Assembly (NCBI RefSeq): GCF_033568475.1
Contig: NC_133123.1
Coordinates: 6,687,001 to 6,751,000 of the forward strand
Origin: Henckelia pumila
Lineage: Eukaryota; Streptophyta; Magnoliopsida; Lamiales; Gesneriaceae
Direction of reading: 5' to 3'
DNA: 64,000 nt
Shown: positions 47,238 to 59,331 of the stretch, piece after piece
How positions within the stretch are numbered: position 1 is the stretch's first letter
Layout of the letters: each line of letters starts with the position of its first letter
Program-made: the position numbers and the translations under genes
The notes under the pieces: generated by a model
What the model saw: the letters and a program-made list of their open reading frames with translations, nothing else
Database searches by the model: none
Told to the model about the DNA's origin: nothing

Positions 47238-49857
47238 CAGTTTGTTGCAAAATAGTATGATAAATTTTCGATGATAACTCATGTTTATATTCGATAGAAT
47301 GTTATCAAATATTTCATGAATGTGTCATGATTGATTTCGACCGTAACGATATTGTGGTTCTTTTAATTTTGTATGTTTTTTTACCAGTGACTTGTATTGA
47401 TGTATATGTCTTGGCCGAAAACAAATGATAAAATTGAATCAATAGTTGATTTTAGTATTTTCTCGAGAGATTACTATGAACAATAAAGTTGTTTGATTTT
47501 AACTAGCGACAGAAGCACACGCAGTTGCATGTGCGATATAATACATGAATATTTTATGATTTTTTATTCATGAAATAATGTATTATCAGTAATTGAAAAT
47601 TAATTATTGGAAAGATAATAAAAATTTAATATACTAATGTAATCAAATTGATATTTGAGATATATACGTTTGAAATTATATAATCATAGAAGGAAAATTG
47701 ATACAATTAATTGGAAAAAAAAAGATGGAAGATGTTAGTGGAAAAAAGAAGTTGAGAAAAATGTGAACAAAAAATGGTAGAATTGGAATATGATTTTTGG
47801 TGTGTCATGATACACCAAAAATTAGTTACTATAAGACACTCAGCTTTTATATTATATATACTAGTAAAAAAATGCACACGTTATGCGTGTGTAAAATAAA
47901 AGTTATTTTTAAACATGAAATAATTGGAGGATTTAGTGGGATAGTGGAGAGGTTATGAATTGGGTAAAAAGGTAGAAATGTGAAGATTGAGTAAAATGAG
48001 AAAGAAAGTTGGTGTCCTCAAACCAACAGTTATTCTAACCTACTCAACTATTATAAAATAGTAAAAATATATTCAATAGTTTTGATAATTAATGTAATTA
48101 TCAAGATGATATTAATTTTGATCTTAAAGGTTGACAAATTCTAATCAATTAGTTGGTTATTATATTTTGTTAAATTAAGATCTTTGTGTTGCGGCTATCA
48201 AAGCCAGAAACATCAAAGTTTCAACTAAATATAATCAATTTATTTAATAATATTGATAATTAATGTAATTATTAATATTTTAAATATTGAATTAATGTTT
48301 TGATAATTAATGTAATTATCAGATGCAAAGAATAAGATAATTTTTTCAATTGCAGTTAATTAATTTATTTTGACAGTCTTGATAATAACGTAAGTATCAG
48401 AAGTTAAATATATTAAGAGAAAATAAGTTTTTTAGTCCAATAATTTTACTCCCTTTATGTTTTGGTCTATTAACTTTTCCGATGTGAGTTTTGGTACACT
48501 AACATTGCAATTTCATTGTTTTTTGGTCCAACTGCATAAATGTCAACTTCTGATTGGTCCACGTCATTATTTTGGACCAATCAGAAGTTGACACGTATGC
48601 AGTTGGACCAAAAAACAATGAAATTGCAAAGTTAGTGTATCAAAACACACATCGAAAAAATTAATGGACCAAAACCATAACATGAACAAGTTAATGGACC
48701 AAAAAACTTATTTTTTCATATATTAATTAATGTTTTTTCTTTTGAAAAGTGAAGCGGTGTCCAGAATACTTCCAAGAGACAAGAATTGGATGTTTATCAA
48801 ATTTCATGTCTTGTTTTTTATATATGGTAAATTATATAGTGTGCATGCTTGGTTTTGTACATGCCGCCCACAGGGTACTACTCTATGGACGACGCGTCCC
48901 CCCATGATTGGTATAAATCAGTGGCTCCCACGTGGGATCTACTGATTTGGACCAATCAAAACCCGCCATGCTACCCACAGGGCATCGACCCATCCTGCAT
49001 GCTTATTCATGTTCATATGTTACGTGGCATAATATTTTGAAATGTCTATCATATACATTATAGCATGCTTCACATACCATTTAAAATACCAAAATATCAT
49101 TATGTCGATAATTCAACTAACCACATTCTATAATGTCGTCGTTGGGACGATCGCATAGTTTGCTTAGTTAAACCAAGACTCTTCTTGATTAATACATGTG
49201 CTACAAAAATAACTCTTATTCACACACATATTAACTACCGTAAATTAAAAATAAACTTTGGTCAAAGATATAATCAACACATTTGATCTCATACCTTCAC
49301 GAGTAAAGACCCTTCGTTTCAAATTTTAGAGTTAATTTAAGAATGTCGCTGTAAGGACGTTCAAACTTAAAATACATCTAAAATTTTATCATAAAAAATC
49401 TAGTCTTGATATTGAATCAAAACAGACACCATCCGTAGGGTAACGAAATCAAAGCATTAAAAGGCGCATTTCTAACTCTCACTTTGCATGACCAACGAAG
49501 GAGACCAATAAATAATTACTCATTATGTAATGGGTATTTTATTTTATTAGACAACTAATTATCCAATACACTCTATGTTTTAATAATCATATTATTAATC
49601 AGACATCATATGTCATAATAGCCGAGATTATTTATTTATTTATTTATTATATTTTAATAAAATTCTCAATTCTATAAAATTCTGGTGAACTTAAAATATC
49701 CAAATTAATCGAATTAATTCAGATTGTGCATTGCATAAATTCACGTAAACAATTTTATAAAATACTTATTACTTGCATTCATGCATAAGTTTATTATTCC
49801 GAAATGTTCATACAGATATTTGTTTCAAACAATTTAATAATTTTGTTTTATTTAAAT
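47238..49857. other. leader of the Angela-like element with foreign insertions
   Basis: No ORF of substance. Holds two pieces of a dispersed family (about 47499 and 47861), a foldback MITE at 48423-48714, and a short inverted segment around 48870-48990 (GTACTACTCTATGG, GGACCAATCAAAACCCGCC). 49060-49500 unidentified. Confidence 0.5.
48423..48714. mobile_element. foldback MITE
   Basis: Left AATAAGTTTTTTAGTCCAAT and right, inverted, ATTAATGGACCAAAAAACTT. The arms, about 140 bp each, pair throughout (AACTTCTGATTGGTCC near the centre with GGACCAATCAGAAGTT), leaving only a few unpaired bases. Confidence 0.85.
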
Positions 49858-49867
49858 TCAACAATAA

Positions 49868-52072
49868 ATGACAATGGAAAATCCTAGAATGTCTTTACTC
49901 GCAAAAAATACTTTGAATGGTGAAAACTTTTCTAAGTGGAAAAACAAATTAATATTGTGCTGGTAAGTGAGAACAACAGGTTTGTTCTTGCTGAGGAATG
50001 TCCACCGGTACCACCCACCACTGCCACTCATGATGTTAAGGAGAGTTGACACTTAGAGTTGGCAATGGGACATTAGTTTCTGTCAAGGCAGTGGGAGTCA
50101 CCCGTTTAAATTTTAAAATAAATATTTGGTTTTGAACAATGTTTATTCTATTTCTGTTTTTTGTAGGAATTTGATTTCTATTTCAAAATTTCATGAACAA
50201 TTGTTTGAGATTTTTTTTATAATAATGAAATTTCTATTTCAAAAAATGGTCTCGAAATTTGTCATGCATGTATGAAAAACGGGTTGTATGTCCTTAAACC
50301 TTGTGAACATTTATCTCTAAATACTGAATTATTCAAAGTAGCTTATCTGAAGTTTAACAAAAGACAAAAACTTGCAAACAGTGATGAAACATATATATGG
50401 CATCTTAGATTAGGTAATATCAATCTGGATTAGATTAATAGACTAACAAAGGATGGTCCTTTGAGAGAGTTAACCGTTGACACTCTACCAGTTTGTGAAT
50501 CTTGTCTAGAAGACAAAATAACTAAGAGACCTTTCTTGTCAAATGGTGAAAGGGCCAAAGAACCACTTGAGCTAGTACATACAGATTTGTGTGGACCATT
50601 AAATGTACAAGCATGAGGAGGTTATGAATATTTCATCACTTTTATTGATGATTATTCAAGATATGGATATGTTTATCTAATGCAAAGAAAATATGAAACT
50701 TTTGGAAAGTTTAAGGAATTTCTAGCTTAAGCTGAAAAGCAATTAGTAAAATCACTGAAAATACTTCGATCAGATCGAGGTGGTGAATATCTTGATACTG
50801 AGTTCAAGAATCACTTAATTGAGAAAGGGATCATATCCCATCTCACGGCTCCTAGAACTTTGCAACAAAATTATGTTGCTGAAAGAAGAAATTGAACTTT
50901 GTTAGACATGGTTAGATCCATGATAAGCTATGCCTCATTGCCTACATCTTTTTGGGGATATGAATTACAAACAACGGTTTAAATTTTGAATGTAGTATCA
51001 TCAAAGTCTAACCCTAAAACCAAAATAGAATTATGGAATGGGCGTAAACCAAGCTTGCGTCATTTTTGTATCTGGGGATGTCCAGCTCATGTGCTAATAG
51101 GAAAATCTAGGAAACTGAAATCACGAACAAAAGTATGTCTGTTTATTGGCAATCCAAAAGGCACCAGAGGAGGTTTATTTTATAGTCCAAATGAAAAGAA
51201 AGTATTTGTATCAACAAATGCTATTTTTCTTGAGAATGACTATATGACAAACTTCAAGCCTCGTAGTAAATTTGTACTCGAGTAATTGCTAAATGATCAG
51301 ATCATTCCACAACCAATGTCTGTAGAATAAGAAAACAAAGGAAATCACTTTTCCAAATCAGGAAAGCTTGGTACCTAGACATAGTGGGAGAGTTATTATA
51401 ACTCCTACTTGTTATACACATGACGGTGAAACAAATGTTGTTGTAGTCGATACCAATTATGATGATCCATTGACATATCAACATGCAATGAAGGATCCTG
51501 ATAAAGAAAAATGGCAAGAAGCCATGAACCAAGAAATGGAGTCGATGTACTCCAACTCAGTCCGAGAACTTGTAGATCCACCTGAAGATGTCAGGCCCAT
51601 AGGGTGTAAATGGGTCTTCAAGAAAAAGAGAGTTATAGATGGGAAAGTAGAGACTTTCAAAGCTTGATTAGTGGCAAAGGGTTATAACCAAAGGGAAGGA
51701 GTTGATTATGAAGAAAATTTCTCTCCGGTTGCCATGATAAAGTCTATCCGCATTCTCTTATCCATTGCCGCTAGTCTCGATTATGAGATTTTGCAAATGG
51801 ATGTAAAGATGAATTTTTCGAATGACCATCTTGAAGAAAGCATTTATATGATGCAACCAGAAGGATTCATGGTTAAAGACCAAGAGCAAAAGGTTTGCAA
51901 GCTTCAAAGGTCCATCTATGGATTTAAACAAGTATCTAGGTCTTGGAACCTTAGGTTTGATGAGATCATAAAGACTTATGGTTTTCAACAGAACATGGAT
52001 GAACCTTGTGTTTACAAGCTCATCAATTCTAATAGTGTTGTTTTCTTGGTCCTTTATGTTGATGACATTTCA
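49868..52072 (+). pseudogene. Angela-like copia polyprotein remnants
   Basis: Gag start (NTLNGENFSKWKNKL) at about 49900 jumps near 50050 to sequence just past the protease (RVGNGTLVSVKAVG), so most of gag and the protease site are deleted. Integrase follows: WHLRLGNIN, CESCLEDKITKRPF, HTDLCGPL, FIDDYSRYGY, SDRGGEYLD, NYVAERRN. Then the GNPKGTRGG region and reverse transcriptase: AMNQEMESM, VRPIGCKWVFKKK, LVAKGYNQREGVDYEENFSP, MDVKMNF, SIYGFKQVSRSWN and YVDDI at 52050-52066. There are many in-frame stops. Right after the YVDD codons the text changes to LTR sequence; the rest of RT and RNase H is missing. Confidence 0.87.
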
Positions 52073-52519
52073 CGCAATCACGATGGATACTCAAATAATT
52101 AATATGATTAATTATTAATTCTCACTTATCTGATTAAATAATAAAAATGTTTATTATTTAATAAAGATAGTATATTTTATATTTGTAATCTGATTACAAA
52201 TAAAATTTTATTTTGTAAAGAGAGAGAATAATTATTTTAGATAATTATGAGATGTTTGATAATTATTTGATTGTCAAATAATTAGAATTGGATACGATTA
52301 TCTATTCTATAGAAATTCAAACAATATTTTATTTTTAAATAATAGACATCAAATATTTGATACTTGACCTTTATTTAAAGATCAAAAAAAAATTTGAATT
52401 AGTTTTATATCGTGATTTTCGAAAAATAATTTTTTGATTTTCAAATTTGGCTACAAATTTGAATTTCAAAGTCAAGCAATTCCAACTCAGTTGGAATGTG
52501 ACTAATTTGATTTGATTTT
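52073..52519 (+). mobile_element. partial 3' LTR of the Angela-like element
   Basis: Matches 46227-46690 of the 5' LTR closely (ACGCAATCAC-ATGGATA onward). It lacks about the first 990 and last 530 bases. Confidence 0.85.
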
Positions 52520-52539
52520 TAATATATATATATATAGTA

Positions 52540-52702
52540 ATTTTCAGCTTCCCAACCATTTCTGCTCAACTCGTCCCCGACCACTAAAACCCGCTACCAG
52601 GTTTTAGTTGTTTTTTTTAAAAAAATTTCGTATCACTAAAACCCACTACCGGGTTTTAGTTGTCGGGGATGAGTTGAGCATCATTGGTTGGGCAGCTGAA
52701 AA
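52540..52702. mobile_element. snap-back MITE, copy D
   Basis: Same family as 10617, 11719 and 11901: TTTTCAGCTTCCCAACCATT at the left, ATTGGTTGGGCAGCTGAAAA at the right, inner CTACCGGGTTTTAG motifs. TA repeats on both sides. Confidence 0.82.
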
Positions 52703-52722
52703 TATATATATATATATATATA

Positions 52723-52868
52723 TATAGTTCTTTTATGGTGCCCAACACTATATGCCCACTTCATGCCCACCATGTACAAGTCAACTCATTTATTGTAACG
52801 GTCAACTCATCTATTGTACATGGTGGACATGAAGTGGACATATAGTATTGGGCACCATAAAAAAACTA
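52723..52868. repeat. second snap-back element in TA repeats
   Basis: Arms run from about 52723-52778 and 52815-52868 (ATGGTGCCCAACACTATATG with CATATAGTATTGGGCACCAT). The centre has two direct copies of GTCAACTCAT-TATTGTA. TA runs flank both sides. Confidence 0.82.
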
Positions 52869-52884
52869 TATATATATATATATA

Positions 52885-53164
52885 TGTTATGAAAAAGTAA
52901 AAATTTACGGTAAAAAGTAAATACTCCAAAACTCAAAATATATCAAACTCTACACTTTATAATATTTTTCTCTCAACTCAATTGTATTTTTCATTACAAA
53001 TGAAGACCTATTTATAGATCCACATTTGAGATTAGTCCAAAAATTAATACATCATCATCTACATCATCACCTACTAATTTTCCACATTTTACAACTCAAT
53101 ATTCAACATTCAATATTCAATATTCAACATAATAATAATAATAATAATAATATATTTTTCAACA
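52885..53164 (-). mobile_element. copia LTR (3' LTR of the minus-strand copia)
   Basis: 280 bp with TG and CA ends. On the minus strand it begins TGTTGAAAAATATA and is preceded by the purine tract AAGGGGAAG, as a 3' LTR should be. Contains an (ATA)n run at about 53130-53151. Confidence 0.72.
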
Positions 53165-54574
53165 CTTCCCCTTGTGATGATGATCGTGATATGATGATTG
53201 TCTTCATTACGTGTTTTATACTGCCTCGTTAAAAACCTTACTAGGAAAAACCCAGTGGGATAAAAACCATAGTAAGAAAAAAAGAGTGCAGCCACGTAAA
53301 CTCTCCCTCATGTTAACATGAGTGATTCTTCAGATATTCCGTAGATTGCGCATCCCAATGTTGTATATATGCTTTCTGAATATCGTCGTGGGAAGTGCCT
53401 TTGTGAAGAGATCTGATGAGTTCTCACTTGATTGAATGTAACAGATATCAATATCTTTATTCTTCTCAAGCTCTTGAGTGTACGCAAAGAATTTTGGGGG
53501 ATATGTTTGGTTCTATCACTTTTGATGTATCCTTCTTTCATTTGAGCAATACATGCAGCATTATCTTCATATAGTGTCACAGGCTTCTTGTCTACTGTCA
53601 ATCCACACGATATTTGAATATGTTTGGTCATTGACTTTAGCCATACACATTCACGACTTGCTTCATGTAATGCAATAATCTCGGCGTGATTTGATGAAGT
53701 TGTTACGAGTGTTTGTTTCTGTGAACGCCAAGAAATTGCGGTGCCTCTTTGTTGTATATGAAATGAATCTTCAATAAATTTACAGCAAAAAATATATCAG
53801 GTCTAGTGCAATTTGCAAGATACATAAGGGAACCAATGACACTTAGATATGGTACTTCTGGACCAAGAATAACTTCATCATCTTCACATGGACGGAATGA
53901 ATCCTTTTCTTTGTTTAATGATTTTACAACCATTGGAGTACTTAATGGATTTGATTTATCCATATTAAAACGTTTAAGGATCTTTTCTGTATAATTTTCC
54001 TGGTGAACAAAAATTCCACATTCTTTTTGTTCGATTTGCAAACCCAGACAATACTTGGTTTTTTCAAGATTCTTCATTTCGAATTCTTCCTTCAAGTACA
54101 TCATAACTTCTTAAATTTCTTTATTCGTTGCAATGATGTTTAAATCATCAACATATACAGCAATAATTACACATTCGGATATTGTTTTCTTGATGAAAAC
54201 ACAAGGGCATATTGGATCATTTACATATCCTTTTTTCATCAAGTGCTCACTTAGCCGATTATACCACATTCGGTCGGATTGCTTTAACCCATATAATGAT
54301 CTTTGCAATTTTACAGAATAAAATTCTCTGGGTTTTGAACTTTGTGCTTCAGACATCTTAAATCCTTCAGGGATTTTCATGTATATATCACTATCAAGTG
54401 ATCCGTATAAGTAAGCTATAACAACATCCATAAGATACATTTCCAAATTTTCAGACACTGCCAAACTAATCAAATATCGAAACGTAATTGCATCCATAAC
54501 AGGAGAATACGTTTCTTCATAATCAATTCCAAACCTTTGAGAAAAACCTTGTGCAACAAGTTTAGCTTTATATC

Positions 54575-56797
54575 TGTGACGACCCGAGTTCTAATCTCTC
54601 GATAATCAAATCATCAAATAAAATAGACAATAATCAATGTCTAAACAAAATAATTTTTTTTTTTTTAAAGAAGTGAGCACCTCGCTCGATCGGTAAAAAG
54701 TTACCGATCGAGCGAGCACTTTGCTCAAACTCTCGGGTGCAACTTATGTTGGCCTCGCTCGATCCGCAGATTATCACCGATCGAGCGAGCCCAACATATT
54801 CATGGTTCTGTTCCTGATTTCAAAGCCTCGCTCGATCCGTGATATTTCACCGATCGAGCGAGAGCAGTTCCCAGAGAATAAAACCAGAAACGTTGCTGCT
54901 GTCCAAACAAGTTCCTTCATGCATTTTCATCCAATATCAACTCATACAAAGCCTATTCAACTATCATAAGCCAACATGCATTCTCACATGATAAAGTTGA
55001 TAGAATTGAATCATCACAAGGCCTTATAAACATAATCAAAAAGCCCACAAAGCATGCAAGAAGCAATGTTATATATTCAAGATCAAGCTACATTATATTG
55101 TCTCAAGGATTTACATACATCTCACATCCTATAGACATCAACAAGACAACAACTAGATCAACTACAAGTCTTGGAACAAGTAGCTATAATATGCTCATGG
55201 TTTTGGACTCAACTCTAACATTGACAGCACAAGAACTCATCTAAACTCGGATCATCACGCTATCTTCTCATCCCTTGTTCTTCATATTCGCTTTTGCCCG
55301 GTTCCACTCCCGCCTATTGCCATGACACATACAACAAAACAATAGCCGGATAACTCCGGTGAGAAATAGATTTCCCAGTAAAAGCAACTAAACATGCATA
55401 CAAATATATATCAAGATCATGATATAAAGAACATAACTTCAATGCATGTTTTTAAAACAAGGTTCATCTCTTATCTCGTCGGTTGGGATCCCGAGAAGTA
55501 GATATCATAACTAATCAACCGACTCTCCCGATCGAGGTGGGGCTACTTATCTCACTTCTCTAGACTTTGAAGCTATTATATATGTAAATCAGACGCTAGG
55601 CTAAACAACCACCCAGGCCATACATATACAATCCCTCAAATCGTCTATTCGAACGTTTCCGTTCATTTCGAAATCAAAGAACAAGTCTTACAAGATGAAT
55701 GCAATATATATCATTTAAATCACATTCATTAACATCAAGACTTATTCAACAACTCAAAGGAAAGCACATAAGAGCAATTAAGCAATCAAGTATGTGATTT
55801 AGGGGAACTCGATACAAACCATCACGAGTTGTAATCCCAATCAAATAGTAGTCCACTTTTACCTTTCAAATGTGATGTGTAGGATGTCTTTTAGCTTGTC
55901 CAAATCTGTACAAGTTAACCACCAAACCTATCTCAAAATCTTCTCAAGTTTCAACCCAAACGTCAAAGCAAAACGCTACCAACCTTGTGCGTTCTTCTTT
56001 TGGTTTAAAAGTCAAGATTATGGAGTTGAAATGCCCTGTTTATGCACTGAAATCACAGCATAACAAGCAAGGAATCATCAGCTAAAAATTCAGCAACTTC
56101 GTAGTCCAAGAACAATAGCAAATCACTTCAAATCATGAGTTCGACGGCATATCGGTATAACTCGGCGATTCCGAACACATCTATAACATTTCTAACATGC
56201 ATATCAGCTGTTGAAGCTTTGAAACCAATATATCAGCAGGTATATAGATCAAATCATAGCTGGGAAATCATAAGAACATGATACAACAATCAATCCTCAA
56301 CCCAACTTCAATATTACAAAAGATAAAAGCTCATCAACAACAATTCAAACACAAGTCTAATCTCTGTCCATTTAGAATTCTCAAACCTTGATGAACTAAG
56401 AGAAAACTTACATCAATTCGAAGGTTTCGTTGCGAGGATTCCAGAACATCTTTCGGAATCGAAAACGGATACCCGTAACTCAAGATATCTCAATTGGAAA
56501 ATGAAGAAAAAGCTTGGAGTTCTTTGAAGGTTTTGCTCTCGGTTCTTGACTCTGGAAATCTGATGAAATAGTGATACTACACGTGAGTCAACTTAACAAT
56601 AACAAGTGTCTTGCTCATTTTCAGAATTTTGCACTTTAGCCCCTCAAGACTTCAATAATTGCAATTCAGTCCTCAACTTCTCATTTTATTCAATTTCAAT
56701 CCTAAATAATTTAAGAATATTAGAATTTAAATCAAAACTCCAAATATTACCAAATTAAATATTCTTGGATCAAAATTAAATAATTTCGGGCGTTACA
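54575..56797. mobile_element. solo LTR of Ty3 type
   Basis: Starts TGTGACGACCCGAG and ends GGGCGTTACA, flanked on both sides by ATATC (54570-54574 and 56798-56802), a perfect 5-bp target duplication. 2223 bp, no internal coding region of a retroelement. The TGTGACGACCC opening is common among plant Ty3 chromovirus LTRs. It lies in the RT of the minus-strand copia. Orientation as written: TG on the left. Confidence 0.88.
54681..54862. repeat. three spaced hairpins with CTCGCTCGATC arms
   Basis: CTCGCTCGATC at 54681, 54753 and 54827, each followed by its complement GATCGAGCGAG ending at 54716, 54789 and 54862. The units recur every 72-74 bp. The first has a 16-bp perfect stem with loop AAAG. 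Confidence 0.92.
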
Positions 56798-59331
56798 ATA
56801 TCTAACTATTTCATTTTTCTCATTTTATTTTCGAATATAAACCCATTTGTATCCAACAGGTTTTACACCTTCAGGTGTGAGGACTATAGGTCCAAAATAT
56901 TACGTTTATTCGGCGAATCTAATTTAACCTAGATGACATCTTTCCATTTGGCCCAATCATGACCAGTTTTACATTCACCAAAAGATTTTGGTTCATGATC
57001 TTCATTTTCATTTATGATGTCACAAGCCACATTATAAAAAAGTATCTCATCAATATCTTCTATGTCTTTTCGGTTCCATATTTTTTTAGTATTAATATAA
57101 TTGATAGAGATTTCACGATTCTCGTCAGTTTGTGGTTCTGACAGAACATTTTCATCATCAGGTGTTTCTTCTGGAACACCATTTTATATTTTATGATCAT
57201 CGTGCTTCTCTGTGCCTTTTCTTTTCCGAGGATTTTTATCCTTGGAACCGACTGACCTTCCACGCTTCAAGAGTTTTATGACATCATGAGTGTCTTCAAT
57301 TTGTTTCTTTGGAATTTCAATTCGAGTAAGGGCATTTACAGCATATATATATATATATGATTTTGTTACCCCTTTTGTGTCTGCAAATGCATCTGGCATT
57401 TGATTTGCAATTCTTTGCAAATGCACAATTTGCTGTACATCTTTCTCACATTGTTTGGTCCTTGGATCCAAATGTAACAATGATGGTACATACCATGTTA
57501 TTTCTTTTTTGATGTGTTTCTTTTCTCCCCCTAACATTGGGAAGATTTCTTCATTAAAATGACAATCAGCAAAGCGTGCTGTAAACACATCGCCTGTCTG
57601 AGACTCAAGATATCGAATGATTGATGGACTATCATAACCGATATAAATACCGATTTTTATTTAAGGACCCATTTTTGATCGTTGAGTTGGTGCAATAGGC
57701 ACATACACCATACATCCAAAAATTCTCAGATGAGAAATATTTGGTTCTTTACCAAATGCAAGCTGCAATGGGGAGAATTTATGATATGCACTTGGTCTGA
57801 TGCGAATTAATTCCGCAGCATGTAAAATTGCATGTTCCCATATAGAAATAAGGAGTTTTGTTCTCATAATCATTGGTCTAGTAATAAGTTGTAGACGTTT
57901 AATCAATGATTCAGCTAATCCATTTTGTATATGAACATGAGCAACATGATGTTCAACAGTAATTCTCATTGACATACAATAGTCATTGAAAGTTTGGGAA
58001 GTAAATTCTTCAGCATTATCAAGTCTTATTTTCTTGATTGTATAATCGGAAAATTGATTCCGCAATTTTATTATTTGAGCCATTAATCTTGCAAATGCCA
58101 CATTTTGAGTTGACAATAAACATACAAGTGACCATCTGCTAGAAGCATCGATCAATACCATAAAGTATCGAAATGGTCCACATGGTGGATGAATTGGCCC
58201 ACAAATATCACCCTGAATACGTTCAAGAAATATGGGTGATTCTGTTTGGATCTTAGCTGGCGATGGTCTTATAATAAGTTTTCCAAGATAAAATGCTTTA
58301 CATTGAAACTTATTATTCTGAAAGATCTTTTGGTCTTTCAATGGATGACCATGTGTATTTTCAATAATTTTTCGCATCATTATTGAACCAGGATGTTCCA
58401 ATCGATCATGCCAATTGGTTAATATTGAAGAACTATTAACCACCATATTTGATTCGATTGGCCTTATATGTGTATAATGCAATCCAGTAGGGAGCATTGA
58501 TAACTTTTCAACCACATATTTCTTTCCTGATTTATATGTGGTAAGACACATATATTTCTGATTTCCATCAATTATCGTCTCAGTATCATACCCATGAGAA
58601 TATATGTCATTAAAACTCAACAAAAATTTTTTTGATCCTGGTGAATATAAAGCATCATTTATCAAAAATTTTGTACCATTAGGTAACAAAAAATGTGCTT
58701 TTTCACAACCTTCAATCAAGTCTACAGGACCTGATATTGTATTCACCATTGTTTTTGTTGGTTTTAATTCCAAGAAATATCTTTTATCTCGGAGAATGGT
58801 GTGCGTTGTACCACTATCGGGTATGCAAACTTCCATGGGTTTATCTTTGCTCATAGCATTTTCCATACTTCAAAAAAATGCAATAAATAAAATCAAGGAT
58901 AATATATATATGCAAAATATATCATGTTTCATAAGAATGCATGAAAAATATAGCATGTTACATTTCAGTCCCACCAATATATTAATCAATGTTCTCGAAA
59001 TCATTTGAAAAAATCGGCAGCATTGAAATAACTTGAACCACTTAAATGATTACTGTTTTCAAAAAAATTGGTCTCTTTTTCTTTTCCCTTTATCGATACT
59101 TTAAAGAGCTTACATAAGTGCGCAGGGGTACGTGACCAATGTCTTGGAGTGCCACATTTATAACAAGCACTTTCATATCTTTTTGAGTGATTTTTATTTT
59201 CACTCATATTTTCATGCTGCCTTTTTGGGTGGTTCGTAACGTTCTTTTGAGATTAGTTATTGAAGTAACTATCTCGATTATTTTCATATTCACGGCCGTG
59301 ACCACGACCGCGATCATTTCTACGTCCACGT

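Larger units (their letters stand above)
45239..52519 (+). mobile_element. Angela/BARE-like copia retrotransposon, internally deleted
   Basis: 5' LTR 45239-47223, primer site 47226-47237, a long leader with a nested foldback, fragments of gag, protease, integrase and RT, then a partial 3' LTR (52073-52519). The LTR opening TGTTGGAAATGTGCCC and its length near 2 kb fit the Angela lineage. It inserted into the copia before it. Confidence 0.8.
53165..59331 (-). pseudogene. copia polyprotein on the minus strand, interrupted by a solo LTR
   Basis: Read from high to low coordinates. Gag tail with RGR-rich stretch and zinc knuckle CYKCGTPRHWSRTP (about 59150; last Cys is Pro). Protease DSGTTHTILRD and integrase are open at 58866-57661 (WHDRLEHPGS, GDICGPIHPP, LIDASSRWSLV, IRLDNAEEFTS, QNGLAESLIKR). 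A linker with KRGRSVGSKDKNPRKRK at 57588-57184 is followed by the start of RT (KPVGYKWVF near 56850). Then the 54575-56797 insertion. RT resumes with AKLVAQGFSQ, LMDVVIAYLYG, SLYGLKQSDRMWY and YVDDLNII (54497-54111), continuing to TKYCLGLQIEQ and RNase H near 53630-53308 (KPVTLYEDNAACIAQMKEGY). Several frame breaks. The 5' end is cut by the SIRE-like LTR at 59332. Confidence 0.87.

Noticed and set aside
54681-54862. CRISPR array
   Set aside because: Only three units, inside a plant LTR with a target duplication; a eukaryotic setting and palindromic arms explain it.
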